A DNA stretch of 64,000 bases, from positions 62,001 to 126,000 of the forward strand of contig CAWFIB010000029.1 of NCBI GenBank assembly GCA_963815775.1, in the 5' to 3' direction. Positions 9,636 to 18,913 of the stretch are shown here, piece by piece. Made by a program: the position numbers and the translations under genes. The notes beneath the pieces were generated by a model. The model was not told where the DNA came from. It saw nothing but the letters and a program-made list of their open reading frames with translations, and did no database searches. The first letter of the stretch is position 1, and the number at the start of each line of letters is the position of its first letter. The DNA is from CAVVDY01 sp963815775. Lineage in GTDB: Bacteria; Acidobacteriota; Terriglobia; Terriglobales; Acidobacteriaceae.

Positions 9636-9651
9636 TGTGACGCACATCACC
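9636..9651. promoter_or_regulatory. CRP/FNR-superfamily-type operator upstream of actA
   Basis: TGTGACGCACATCACC matches the TGTGA-N6-TCACA consensus at nine of ten positions. It lies 87-102 bp before the actA start codon, a usual distance for activation. A perfect copy of the consensus sits at 27269 upstream of a cyclic-nucleotide-binding-domain gene. Confidence 0.5.
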
Positions 9652-9750
9652 CAAGCGTGTGATTATAACAACGCCTGCTCAGGGTTTTGCAACTTTCCAA
9701 TTGCATTTGCTTGCCTTGATGATCACTTTTCATCACCATGACAAAACTGC

Positions 9751-9765
9751 GTTGTGAATCACAAC
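9751..9765. promoter_or_regulatory. Perfect 7+1+7 inverted repeat
   Basis: GTTGTGAATCACAAC is a palindrome with a single central base. It lies about 200 bp upstream of actA and 108 bp past the acpS stop. It could be an operator, but nothing in the sequence names the protein that would bind it. Confidence 0.35.
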
Positions 9766-9872
9766 AAATTCCGCCGTTCCAAGAGGCATCGACCGACGGA
9801 ATTGGTGGTTGAAGCTGCCGTTTATGAGGGCTACCGGCCGAGTGCCAAGAGCTGGCTGCTCGCTGGCCTTCG

Positions 9873-10253
9873 CTACTCGCTTTCGAGGACCACCTGCGCG
9901 AGCGCGAATTCTTTGGTGTGGCTGAGGGAGAGGTGGGCGCGGGTCGCTCCCAGCTTCTGGAAAAACTCTGCGGCCTTTCCCTTGAGCGCTAGCGTTGGTC
10001 GTCCGCCAGGCGCTCGCCTGACCTCGATGTCCTGCCAGGTCACGCCGTGCCGCCATCCGGTGCCGATGGCCTTCATCGCCGCTTCCTTGGCAGCAAAGCG
10101 GGCGGCATAGCGCTCAGCTTGGTTGGCTTTGGATTCGCAGTAGCGGATTTCGTCGGCGGTGAACACCCGCTCGGTAAAGCGCCGTCCAAAACGCTCGATC
10201 GAGGCAGCAATGCGCCCCACGTCGGCCATGTCAACTCCGGTTCCCACGATCAT
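9873..10253 (-). CDS. acpS: Holo-[acyl-carrier-protein] synthase
   Basis: 126 aa, the normal family length. It contains the two signature motifs, GVDMADVGRI at the N-terminus with the Mg-binding Asp, and FAAKEAAMKA in the middle. AcpS transfers 4'-phosphopantetheine from CoA to a serine on acyl carrier protein, which fatty acid synthesis needs. It is a lone gene here, with no neighbouring fatty-acid genes. Confidence 0.95.
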   Translation of the reverse strand: MIVGTGVDMADVGRIAASIERFGRRFTERVFTADEIRYCESKANQAERYAARFAAKEAAMKAIGTGWRHGVTWQDIEVRRAPGGRPTLALKGKAAEFFQKLGATRAHLSLSHTKEFALAQVVLESE

Positions 10254-10411
10254 TCGGTTTCGACTTCCCTAAACAAACCATATCCCAAATTGGGAATGAC
10301 CCCAGCGTGAACACCGCAAGCCCATGAATATAAAAAGTTTACCTTGTGGTTGCGCGGGCCTGCCAAAGCCAAATAACAAATCGCAGCTTGGGGAATTCGG
10401 CAATTCATTGC

Positions 10412-10417
10412 TATGAT
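10412..10417 (+). promoter_or_regulatory. Candidate -10 box of the cold-shock gene
   Basis: TATGAT lies about 118 bp upstream of the cold-shock start, with a weak TTGGGG -35 at 18-bp spacing. This would give a leader of roughly 110 nt, which is common for cold-shock mRNAs. The -35 is poor. The remainder of the 280-bp gap between acpS and this gene has no visible gene. Confidence 0.3.
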
Positions 10418-10534
10418 GGAGTTGCTCGATTGATCGCAGTTGTTACGCAGCAGTCCCTGCCTTGCGGCTTCCCTGCCTGCTTTACATCCCGATCCAATTG
10501 CAGCTACACCAACATTTGAAGGAACAGCATTACC

Positions 10535-10735
10535 ATGGAACAAGGAACAGTAAAGTGGTTCAATGACGCGAAGGGCTACGGCTTTATCAGCCGCCAGAAT
10601 GGCGAAGACGTATTCGTCCACTACTCGGCGATTCAGGCGGGCGGCTTCCGCTCCCTGCAGGAAGGTCAGGCCGTTCAGTTCAGCGTGGTCAAGGGACCCA
10701 AGGGCTGGCAAGCGGAGAACGTGCAAGCCGTCTAA
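10535..10735 (+). CDS. Cold-shock-domain protein (CspA family)
   Basis: 66 aa, a single cold-shock domain of normal length. The RNA-binding motifs KGYGFI (RNP1) and DVFVHY (RNP2) are intact, and the protein starts with GTVKWFN. Such proteins bind single-stranded RNA and DNA and melt mRNA structure. A GAAGGA ribosome binding site precedes the ATG, and a strong intrinsic terminator lies 22 nt after the stop, so the gene is transcribed on its own. Confidence 0.95.
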   Translation: MEQGTVKWFNDAKGYGFISRQNGEDVFVHYSAIQAGGFRSLQEGQAVQFSVVKGPKGWQAENVQAV

Positions 10736-10757
10736 ATCGAGCGCGAGTTCGAAGATC

Positions 10758-10788
10758 GGCGACCGAGAGATCGGTCGCCTTTCTTTTT
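10758..10788 (+). terminator. Intrinsic terminator of the cold-shock gene
   Basis: GGCGACCGA-GAGA-TCGGTCGCC is a perfect 9-bp stem with a tetraloop, followed directly by TTTCTTTTT. Confidence 0.9.
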
Positions 10789-10804
10789 GGCGTGCAGACG
10801 ACAC

Positions 10805-12307
10805 TCAGTCTACCCTGCTCACACGCATTCGCTCGGCACATTCTGCCGCACCCTGTAGCGAGCCGCGCCGCCCTGGCGCTGCGCTAAGCGCCGCTTGAAA
10901 TTCCTTGGCAGCCAACTCAGGATGTCCCTGCTCCAGCAACAAATCGCCCAACTGCTCACGCGCAGGAATGATCGGCCCTGGCGTTACCGGAAGCTTTTCG
11001 ATGGAATCCTCTGTGTCGGCTGCCTCCCGTAGCTGTGCCAAGGCGTCTTGTCGCTTGGCTTGCGCCTGTGAAGCCCAGGCCATAACCTCGCGCTTCATGA
11101 TCCCGACCTGAGTCGCCCAATACTCGTTGCCGGACTCCCGCAGCTTCTCCTCTATTCGTTGCAGATCTTGAATCGTGCCGGCGGCATCGGCAGGGTGGCC
11201 GCTACGTGCCAGCCCTAGTCCTCGCGCCCACACGGGAATTGCTGCGACCTGCGGCGGAGTTGAAGCGGGTGCCGGGGCGATCTCAGCCGCCTCGGTCCAC
11301 TGGTGGCGCTCCACCAGGTAGCGAATGGGCATTGCGGTCGCGGCATATCCCGTCTTGAAATTGCCAACGTTTAAGTTCGGCATGCTTTTGAGTTGCGCGA
11401 TAACACCAGCCGCATCAGCATCGCGTCCGGCTTGCAGATATGCGTATACGAGATAGTCCATAGCATGCAACTGCTCTCCAGTGTCGCCGGCCTTGCGCGC
11501 TGCCTCGCTAGCTGCAAGGTTCGAGGCGATGGAATCGTCCCAAAGGCCGAGCCGGGTAAAGATGTGGCTCGGCATGTGCAATGCATGCGGCGCTGAAGGC
11601 GCGATCTTGGAGTAGGCGCGCGCAGCCGTCAGGCCCCGCGAGGCCAGTTCCCCATTGTCGTATGCATGGATCAGGTAATGAGGTATGCCAGGATGCTCAG
11701 GATAGGCAGCGTAGAGCGGTTCGAGCACCTCGGCTGCTTGTTTCTGCCGGACGTGGTTCTTGTCGGTGGGAGGCGCGTTGGCCAACAGTGCCAGAGCATA
11801 GAAGACCTGTACCTCGACACTTTTGTCTTGCGCGGCAAGCGCAGCCATCGCTGCCTCATACTTCGAGGCTCGCGCGGCATAGGGCACAGTGCTCGCGTCC
11901 TGAAACACCAGGCTTGCGGCCTGGATGAACCCACGCTCGCGGCTCTTGCCCGCTCCAATGTGCTTGGCCTGTTGGATCTCCTGCTGCCCTTTCTGTGGAC
12001 CATCGCCCGGGATGGGAGGCTCCCACAGTTGGTGGTAGTACGTCATCGCGATGCCCCAGTGCGCCATCGCACAATGAGAATCCTGTTCTGCGACGCGCTG
12101 GAATGCCTGCTCGGCGGCGCTGTAGGCAAAGGAGTGAAGCAGAGCAACGGCTCGGTTGAATTCCTCCTGGAGTGCGGGCTTGCAAGATACAGGGAAGGAA
12201 ACTCGCCCTAGCTTCTCGGGCGCTGGGTGATCATGCGTCTCCTGTGCGACGACATGAGAAACCCCAACCAATGCAATGGCTATCAACAATCGCGATCCGA
12301 AGAGCAT
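10805..12307 (-). CDS. Secreted TPR-repeat protein, function unknown
   Basis: 500 aa with a signal peptide (LLIAIALVGVSHVVAQ) and helical repeats of TPR type, for example AEQAFQRVAEQDSHCAMAHWG and AAKEFQAALSAAPGRR. A His-rich ETHDHPAPEK stretch follows the signal. There is no catalytic motif. Such exported TPR proteins are common in acidobacteria and usually act as protein-interaction scaffolds; the role here is unknown. It is convergent with the cold-shock gene. Confidence 0.8.
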   Translation of the reverse strand: MLFGSRLLIAIALVGVSHVVAQETHDHPAPEKLGRVSFPVSCKPALQEEFNRAVALLHSFAYSAAEQAFQRVAEQDSHCAMAHWGIAMTYYHQLWEPPIPGDGPQKGQQEIQQAKHIGAGKSRERGFIQAASLVFQDASTVPYAARASKYEAAMAALAAQDKSVEVQVFYALALLANAPPTDKNHVRQKQAAEVLEPLYAAYPEHPGIPHYLIHAYDNGELASRGLTAARAYSKIAPSAPHALHMPSHIFTRLGLWDDSIASNLAASEAARKAGDTGEQLHAMDYLVYAYLQAGRDADAAGVIAQLKSMPNLNVGNFKTGYAATAMPIRYLVERHQWTEAAEIAPAPASTPPQVAAIPVWARGLGLARSGHPADAAGTIQDLQRIEEKLRESGNEYWATQVGIMKREVMAWASQAQAKRQDALAQLREAADTEDSIEKLPVTPGPIIPAREQLGDLLLEQGHPELAAKEFQAALSAAPGRRGSLQGAAECAERMRVSRVD

Positions 12308-12467
12308 GACTGCCTCCTGGCACGCGCAAAACGCTAGTCGCCAAGTTTACCTTGGATTCTCAGGGAACGTCTGGGCGTGACTGGGGTGTGGCAACCGATC
12401 GGAACAATCGGCGGCCGCAACTTCAGCCGCCTCGCTTTTTGTCTGGTGAAGTACGCCGCCCGCCTTC

Positions 12468-14033
12468 TCAGCCCTTCCCTTCCATAGCTTTCTTCTTCTC
12501 CTGCGCCTCCTCCTGCGTCAGTTTGTAGGCGATGTAGTACTTGTAGATATTGCTGACGTAGGTCACCGTCTCCTGACCGACATCTTCCGCCACTTCCAGT
12601 TCGACATTGCCAAACCACTTGTTGGGATTCAGGCCGTCGTCGGCCGCCTTCTTGCGCAGCCGTGCAATCCGGTTGGGGCCGGCATTGTAGCTGGCGAAGG
12701 TGAACAGGGTCTTGTTGACCTGATCGATGGCGGGATCGTTGAAGTAGGTGTCCGCAATGTTGCGCAACATACGAACACCGGCCAGGATGTTCTGGTCCGC
12801 GGTATTGACGTTGCGTACGTTGATCGGATTGGCCGCAGCGTATTTCGGCATCACCTGCATAATGCCGACCGCTCCCACCGGGCTCCTGCGATTCTGGTCA
12901 AGCAGCGATTCCTGGTAGCCCTGGGCGGCGATCATCAGGTAGTCGAAGTTGTACTCATCCGAATACTTCTTGAAGTACTCCACGTACGACTGGAATTTCT
13001 TCATCTCCTCGGTCGAAGTCGAGTTCTTGATCCACTTGGTGTTCTGCAGATAGCGCCGCAACAGGGTATTCCCGAACGAGGTTCCTGCCTTGTGGGTCTC
13101 GGCAAATTCATCCAGCAATTTCTTAAGTTCGGGATTGTTCTTGCGCATGACCCAGCCCACATCGTGTCCGTTGCCGATCATCAGTGCCGGCTGAGGTTTC
13201 ACCTTCGGCAGGACCTGCGCCCACAGCTCGGCCCGGGGTTGGCTCGTTACCGTCGCGGGAATCAGGCCGGCGTTGACCATCTCGACCAGATCGTCTTCCA
13301 GCAGGTTCCTGTCGGCTGCCTTTATGGCAAGAGGTTTCTTGCCGTCTTTCACCCGTTGAGTATTCAGCGCCTGCAACTCTGCGTAGCGTTCGGTCAGCGG
13401 GTTGGCGTAAATGTCCTTGCCCACCAGATCGTCGAAGCTGGTTACATTCCCCATTTCGCTGCTGGTTACCACAAGGTCCTTGATGCCCGACTGGATCGGA
13501 ATGGTGAAGGCATATTTCTGTTCCCTCGCCGGGGTGATCACGATTCCGTAGGCTACGAAGTCGCCCACGCCTTGATTCAGCGCCTGTGCCAGTTCGTCGG
13601 GACTCATCGGGATGAAGGTGACTTTCACCTTCAGAGCGCCGGTCTTGTACTTCTTATTGACAAACCGTTCCAGCTCCTCCAGGGCTTCGTAGGTGATGCC
13701 GCGCGGCTGTCCGTTTTGATAGAAGAAGTTGATCGGATTGATCAGCACCAGCGCCCGAAGATTACGCTCCTTCAACATCTCGTCCAGATCGCCGGTGCGC
13801 CGGGGGAAAGCCGTTGGCAGCGCCAACGTCTTGTCCTCGGCGCCGGCAACGGCCTCAGGTGGTACAAGGCTCGCGTCGGACGGCTTGGGCGTCGCCGCCG
13901 GAGCCGCAGGTTTGGCAGTTTCGGCCTGATTGGAAGGATTGCTTTGCTTCTTGCAGCCCGGCGAGCAGAGCAGCGTGAGCGCGAGTGTTGCCGCAAGCAC
14001 GACACGGCAAGCCGCGACCGGCGATCGGAGCAT
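12468..14033 (-). CDS. MltF-like protein: solute-binding domain plus lytic transglycosylase
   Basis: 521 aa. A signal peptide ends in CSPGC, which may be lipidated although the lipobox is not canonical. An ABC-type family-3 solute-binding domain spans about residues 85-330, and a goose-lysozyme/SLT domain about residues 350-500. The catalytic Glu is in GYQESLLDQ (about residue 375), followed by GAVGIMQVMP and FASYNAGPNR, all typical of SLT transglycosylases. The domain order equals MltF, which cleaves peptidoglycan between MurNAc and GlcNAc. The C-terminus is lysine-rich. Confidence 0.88.
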   Translation of the reverse strand: MLRSPVAACRVVLAATLALTLLCSPGCKKQSNPSNQAETAKPAAPAATPKPSDASLVPPEAVAGAEDKTLALPTAFPRRTGDLDEMLKERNLRALVLINPINFFYQNGQPRGITYEALEELERFVNKKYKTGALKVKVTFIPMSPDELAQALNQGVGDFVAYGIVITPAREQKYAFTIPIQSGIKDLVVTSSEMGNVTSFDDLVGKDIYANPLTERYAELQALNTQRVKDGKKPLAIKAADRNLLEDDLVEMVNAGLIPATVTSQPRAELWAQVLPKVKPQPALMIGNGHDVGWVMRKNNPELKKLLDEFAETHKAGTSFGNTLLRRYLQNTKWIKNSTSTEEMKKFQSYVEYFKKYSDEYNFDYLMIAAQGYQESLLDQNRRSPVGAVGIMQVMPKYAAANPINVRNVNTADQNILAGVRMLRNIADTYFNDPAIDQVNKTLFTFASYNAGPNRIARLRKKAADDGLNPNKWFGNVELEVAEDVGQETVTYVSNIYKYYIAYKLTQEEAQEKKKAMEGKG

Positions 14034-14144
14034 CCGTCACCTCTCGCTTCGGCAGATTGGCGCCGAAACGTGACTTCAACAGGTGGATCGCCTAGAGGCT
14101 ACACCGACATAACTTGCGTCACAAGCAGATTCCCATCCCCAACC

Positions 14145-17100
14145 CTAGGGCTCAACAGGTTTCCCAACCACAACCCCAGTCAGCTTGAGCTGCTCCATTT
14201 TGCTGTTGAAAGCCGGAACATCGGTCTCCAGGAAATGATTAAACCCCTGGATCGCGGCCTTGTATTCAGGTTCCAGCAATTGCTTCTGTTCCAACATTGC
14301 CGCCGTGGGCGGATCATCCGATCCCCGCAAACTTCCACTCAGGGCGAACAGGTGCTCGCGAATTTTGTCGGGTGTTCGTAGTATCGATTCCCCTGCCGCG
14401 GGATCGCTGGTGATAAGCGCTTCCACCTGCTTCATTTGCTTCTCCAGCGATGACGTTGCAGCTTTCACGGCCGCCTCGTCGTGGGTATCCCTGGCCACCA
14501 TTTGCAGGGCCTTCATTTGAGCGGTGATGGCATCGAGGCGATTCAGGGCCACATCCAGTTGCGAGATCTCATGCAGGATGCCCGCGGTAAATTGATAGTT
14601 GGCCTGCATGTCAGAGAGTGTCGCTTTCGACGTGGGATCGTTGACCACCTTGATTGTTTGTTTTTGAACCGTGCCTCCGACCGTCATGGTTGCCGTGTAT
14701 TCACCGGGCGGAAGTAAGGCTCCCGTCTGCGGACCTTTGAGCCTTCCTTTTTTGCTCTCCCACCGTACCGGACCATCAGCGTGGAGGTCCCAGTAGGTGC
14801 GCTGGAGACCGGCTTCGGTGGGTACCCAGGGAACTTCTTTCGGCTGGCCAGGCTCCGCTTCTCCAGCCTTTGCCGGCTCCACTTGTTGCTGGGTCTGGGT
14901 AGAAGGCGCCGGTTGCTCAGGCCCAGCCTCAGTCTGCAGCGCTTGTCCCTTTCCGGTGGTCTCGGCTTGAGAAGCCTCCTCCTCCTCCGGCGGTTTCTCG
15001 CCGGGCTCCAGGGCGTGACGCCCTTTCATGGTCCGCACCACATGACCTTGCGAATCGGCAATCACCAGCTGTCCTGGCTCTTTGATCGGGTGTGCCAGGA
15101 AGTAGCTGATCTGCGCTCCATACGGTGGATTCTTGCCATAGAATGCGCCGTCGCCCAAGTCCTCCACTTGCGACCACGGCCAGAAGCGGAGCGCCGAGGG
15201 AACCGCGAACAAATGGAAACTCGCCTGCCCCATCTCCGATACCTGCTGGAATGGCGTCAGATCGTCGAGTATCCACAGGCCGCGGCCATGGGTCGCGACC
15301 ACCAGATCGTTCTCCCGCGCCTGATATGCCAGGTCGTAGACCGGAGCATTGGGCAGCCCAAGCCCGAACAGATACCAGTGCGCGCCGCCGTCCCAACTCA
15401 CATAGAGCCCGTTTTCGAGCCCGGCATAGTACATCTGCGGGTTGTGCTGGTCACGATAAACCGCGTGCGCATAAACCTGCGGAAGATTCCCTGATATGGA
15501 GTGCCAGGTCGCACCCCAGTCCGTCGTCTGGTACAGGTATGGCTTGAAATCCCCGTTGAAATGACGGTCAACCGCAATCACTGCGTCGCCGTCGTTGGTT
15601 GGAGACAGGTCAATGGACTCGACTCGTCCCCAGGGCCCCATCCCCGGAATGTGCTCCGTTACATTGGTCCAACTCCCGCCGCCGTCACGCGTGTACTGCA
15701 CCTGGCCGTCGTCGGTTCCCACCCAGATCACCTTGGCATCCTTGGTTGAGGGTGTAATGCGGATGATCGCGTCGTAAATCTCTGCGCCGGAGTTGTCCTT
15801 GATCACGGGCCCGCCCGAGGACTGCTGTTTGCTCTTGTCGTTCCGGGTCAGGTCTGGGCTGATGGGCTTCCAGGTACGGCCCCGGTCTTCGCTCTTGAAG
15901 AGCACATTGCCGCCGGCATAGATCGTCTTCGGGTCCTGAGGCGAAACCGCAAACCCGGCATTCCAGGCGAAGCGGTATTTTTCCTGTGCTACGCCTCCGC
16001 CCACCACGTCGCGCGGATAGGGCTCAATGTCGTGCGACTGCTCGGCGGAGCGATCGAAAACCATCAGCGCATTGTTCTGCGTGCTGTTGTAAATCAGGTT
16101 CGGATTGTCGGCGGCAGCGATGGCGTAAATTCCGTCGCCTCCATTCAGGTCGAACCAATGGCGATCCAGGATGCCGGAACGGTCCTTGCTGCGCGATGGG
16201 CCGCACCATGCGCTGTTGTCCTGCAAGCCGCCACACACCATGTAGGGCAACTGATCATCGGCGCTGGCGTGATAGAACTGCGCGATAACCACGTTGTCAA
16301 GAAACGCCCAGTGTTCGCCGTTGTCCTGGGAGAGAGCGATTCCACCGTCGTTGCCTTCGATGATGCGGCCGCTGCCCGTGGGATCGATCCAAATGGCGTG
16401 GTGATCACCATGGATATGCCGCGCAATAGGCTTGAAGGTATGGCCGCCATCCTTCGACTCCATCAGCCGGTTGGAAAGCGCAAAGACGTGCTCTGGATTG
16501 CGCGGGTCCACCGCGAGGCTTGAGAAATAAAAGGGACGGACATTCACCTCCTGGTCCTTGCTTACCAATTGCCAGTGCTCGCCGCCGTCATCCGTGCGCC
16601 AAAGCACCCCTTCGTCGGACCCGATCGTAGCGTAAACCGTGTCAGGGGCGCTGGCCGCAATCGCCAGCCCGATGCGCCCCACCGGTGCGCTCGGCAGCCC
16701 ATGCCCGCTCAGCCGCTTCCAGCTTTGGCCCTGATCGGTTGACTTATAGATTGCGTCTTCCGGACCCCCGCCCGAATAACTCCACGGTGTGCGCCGGAAA
16801 CGATACGCCGCCGCATACAGCACCTGCGGATTCTGCGGGTTCATCACCAGGTCAGAGATGCCGACGCTGGGCCCGATATACAGGACCTTCTTCCAGGTGG
16901 CGCCACCATCGGTGGTGCGAAACACGCCGCGCTCTTCGCTGTCCGCCCAGGGATTGCCCATCACGGCAACCACTACGGTGTCGGGATGGTGAGGATCGAC
17001 GGCAATGCGCGAGATCTGAAAGCTGTTGTCCAACCCCATCCGCTTCCAATGATCGCCACCGTCGGTGGACTTGTAGACTCCATTGCCGAAGGAGACCTCA

Positions 17101-17642
17101 TTGCGGACATTCGCCTCACCGGTCCCCGCCCATACGACCGCCGGATTCTGCGGATCGACCGCCAGCGCTCCAATCGAGGCAACGCTCTCGTGCTGGAACA
17201 GCGCTTTCCAGGTGGTGCCTCCGTCTCTGGTACGAAAGACTCCGCCGGCTGCGCTGCCGATGTAATACAGATCCGGATTGCTGGCGGCGCCCACCACCGC
17301 CGGCACCCGTCCGCCTGTGATGGCCGGCCCAATCTCCCGGAAGCTGACGCTCTTGCGAACCTGCACGGGCAGTCGCGTGCGCCCCTCATCATCGGCTTTC
17401 TGCGGCCCCGCCTCGCCGGTTGCCGCCTCTGCTGCCGGCTGCCCGCCCGACGTCTGCCCCGAACCCGGCTCGCCCGTCGCCTGATACACCGACGCTGTGG
17501 GGGCCGCCATGCTTGCCCTCACGGCTGCGTACAACGGCTCTGCTGTGCAGAGGATGTTCAGAGTGAATATGAATAGGCAGGCAACAAACAATCGCGGTCG
17601 TACTACGGATGACGCCACTTGCTTCCTCCTTGCGTCTTGCAA
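14145..17642 (-). CDS. Large secreted BNR/sortilin-like beta-propeller protein
   Basis: 1165 aa with an N-terminal hydrophobic signal (FVACLFIFTLNILCTAEPLYA). The first 750 residues carry about nine Asp-box (BNR) repeats such as RTRDGGTTWKAL, KSTDGGDHWKRM, RTTDGGATWKKV and TTDWGATWHSI, which build beta-propellers as in sortilin/VPS10 and sialidases. A Pro/Glu/Gln-rich linker and a C-terminal helical region with DAITAQMKALQM follow. No sialidase active-site arginines can be assigned by eye, so no enzyme activity is claimed. Large proteins of this kind are frequent in acidobacteria. Confidence 0.85.
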   Translation of the reverse strand: MQDARRKQVASSVVRPRLFVACLFIFTLNILCTAEPLYAAVRASMAAPTASVYQATGEPGSGQTSGGQPAAEAATGEAGPQKADDEGRTRLPVQVRKSVSFREIGPAITGGRVPAVVGAASNPDLYYIGSAAGGVFRTRDGGTTWKALFQHESVASIGALAVDPQNPAVVWAGTGEANVRNEVSFGNGVYKSTDGGDHWKRMGLDNSFQISRIAVDPHHPDTVVVAVMGNPWADSEERGVFRTTDGGATWKKVLYIGPSVGISDLVMNPQNPQVLYAAAYRFRRTPWSYSGGGPEDAIYKSTDQGQSWKRLSGHGLPSAPVGRIGLAIAASAPDTVYATIGSDEGVLWRTDDGGEHWQLVSKDQEVNVRPFYFSSLAVDPRNPEHVFALSNRLMESKDGGHTFKPIARHIHGDHHAIWIDPTGSGRIIEGNDGGIALSQDNGEHWAFLDNVVIAQFYHASADDQLPYMVCGGLQDNSAWCGPSRSKDRSGILDRHWFDLNGGDGIYAIAAADNPNLIYNSTQNNALMVFDRSAEQSHDIEPYPRDVVGGGVAQEKYRFAWNAGFAVSPQDPKTIYAGGNVLFKSEDRGRTWKPISPDLTRNDKSKQQSSGGPVIKDNSGAEIYDAIIRITPSTKDAKVIWVGTDDGQVQYTRDGGGSWTNVTEHIPGMGPWGRVESIDLSPTNDGDAVIAVDRHFNGDFKPYLYQTTDWGATWHSISGNLPQVYAHAVYRDQHNPQMYYAGLENGLYVSWDGGAHWYLFGLGLPNAPVYDLAYQARENDLVVATHGRGLWILDDLTPFQQVSEMGQASFHLFAVPSALRFWPWSQVEDLGDGAFYGKNPPYGAQISYFLAHPIKEPGQLVIADSQGHVVRTMKGRHALEPGEKPPEEEEASQAETTGKGQALQTEAGPEQPAPSTQTQQQVEPAKAGEAEPGQPKEVPWVPTEAGLQRTYWDLHADGPVRWESKKGRLKGPQTGALLPPGEYTATMTVGGTVQKQTIKVVNDPTSKATLSDMQANYQFTAGILHEISQLDVALNRLDAITAQMKALQMVARDTHDEAAVKAATSSLEKQMKQVEALITSDPAAGESILRTPDKIREHLFALSGSLRGSDDPPTAAMLEQKQLLEPEYKAAIQGFNHFLETDVPAFNSKMEQLKLTGVVVGKPVEP

Positions 17643-17884
17643 AAACCCACAAGACTAGCACGCTAGTCAGCTCGCAAGCTCTCCAATGCATAACTTTGGT
17701 TTCGCTTTCCGATAAAAGCCAACGAAGCAGCTCACCGGTCACCGGGCGACTGCTTTGGTTGAGCTATCCCGTTGCTCAGCAAATTCAGTCGAGGTGATGT
17801 CAGTTGTTCGACGGAGGAATTTCCCGGTTGCGTAGCCTATTCCGGGTGCTACAATCGGCAACCTTCAAGCATCGGAGGGTGGTT

Positions 17885-18829
17885 ATGAGGACCTGCGGCG
17901 CCTTAGCTATCGCCTTGTTCGCATCTTGCCTGCTCGGCCAGGACCAGGACTTCAGCAAGGTACAGATCAAGGTCACCAAAGTCTCGGGCAACATCTACAT
18001 GTTGCAGGGGGCGGGTGGAAACATCGCGGCTTCAGTCGGCGAAGACGGCATCGTCATCGTCGATGACCAGTATGCTCCGCTGGCCGACAAGATTGCCGCC
18101 GCGCTGAAGGGCATCGGCGTAACCGACAAGCCGGTGCGCTTTATCATCAACACTCACTACCACGGCGACCACACCGGCGGAAACCTGCCATTCGCCAATC
18201 AGGGCGCAACCGTCATCGCGCAGGACAATGTTCGCAAACGCCTGGAGAGCGGCGGCAAATCCGGCACCGGCACCTCACCCGAGGCCATCAACCGGGACAA
18301 CAAGCCCGCGCCCAAGGGAGCGCTGCCCATCATTACCTTCGATCACGATGTCACCGTCCACCTCAATGGCGAAGATATCCGCGCCCTGCATTTCCCCTCG
18401 GGCCATACGGACGGCGATTCCATCATCTTTTTCCCCAAAGCCAACGTCGTCCACATGGGCGATGACTATGTGCGTTACGGCTTCCCCTTCATCGACGTGC
18501 TGGCCGGCGGCAGCGTGCAGGGGATGATCGCAGCCTGCCAGAAGGCGGCCGCCCAGCTACCTCCCGATGTGAAGGTCATTCCCGGTCATGGAGACTTGTC
18601 TAATCTCGACGAAGTTCGCGATTACATCAAAATGCTCCAGGACACCAGCGCCGTAGTTCAAAAGGCGATCGACTCCGGGCAGAGCGTGGATCAGATGAAG
18701 CAGCAGAAAATACTCGCTCCCTGGGACAAGAAGTACGCCAGCAAGTTCATCACGGCCGACATCTTCATCGAAACCCTGTACAACTCGCTCACCAATTCAA
18801 AGAGCGCAGTTTTTGTACAGCACAATTAG
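17885..18829 (+). CDS. Secreted metallo-beta-lactamase-fold hydrolase
   Basis: 314 aa from the ATG at 17885, chosen because GGAGGG lies 5 nt upstream and a signal peptide (GALAIALFASCLLGQ) follows at once. The zinc-binding motif NTHYHGDHTGG is intact; further likely metal ligands are in HFPSGHTDGDS and PGHGDL. The fold covers beta-lactamases, glyoxalases and many other hydrolases. The substrate cannot be told from the sequence. It is monocistronic and divergent from the BNR protein gene. Confidence 0.88.
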   Translation: MRTCGALAIALFASCLLGQDQDFSKVQIKVTKVSGNIYMLQGAGGNIAASVGEDGIVIVDDQYAPLADKIAAALKGIGVTDKPVRFIINTHYHGDHTGGNLPFANQGATVIAQDNVRKRLESGGKSGTGTSPEAINRDNKPAPKGALPIITFDHDVTVHLNGEDIRALHFPSGHTDGDSIIFFPKANVVHMGDDYVRYGFPFIDVLAGGSVQGMIAACQKAAAQLPPDVKVIPGHGDLSNLDEVRDYIKMLQDTSAVVQKAIDSGQSVDQMKQQKILAPWDKKYASKFITADIFIETLYNSLTNSKSAVFVQHN

Positions 18830-18913
18830 GGTCCATTTTGGGCCATGCCCAGCGATACTGGCCTTCCCGGAGGGCCGCTCGTGCCGCTGGCGCAGCTATA
18901 ATTGCGCCCGTAG

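Larger units (their letters stand above)
9550..9872. other. Regulatory gap upstream of actA
   Basis: This 323-bp gap has no credible gene. It must carry the actA promoter (minus strand). It holds the CRP-type site at 9636-9651 and a 7+1+7 inverted repeat at 9751-9765. The part around 9655-9735 is AT-rich compared with its surroundings. Confidence 0.6.
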
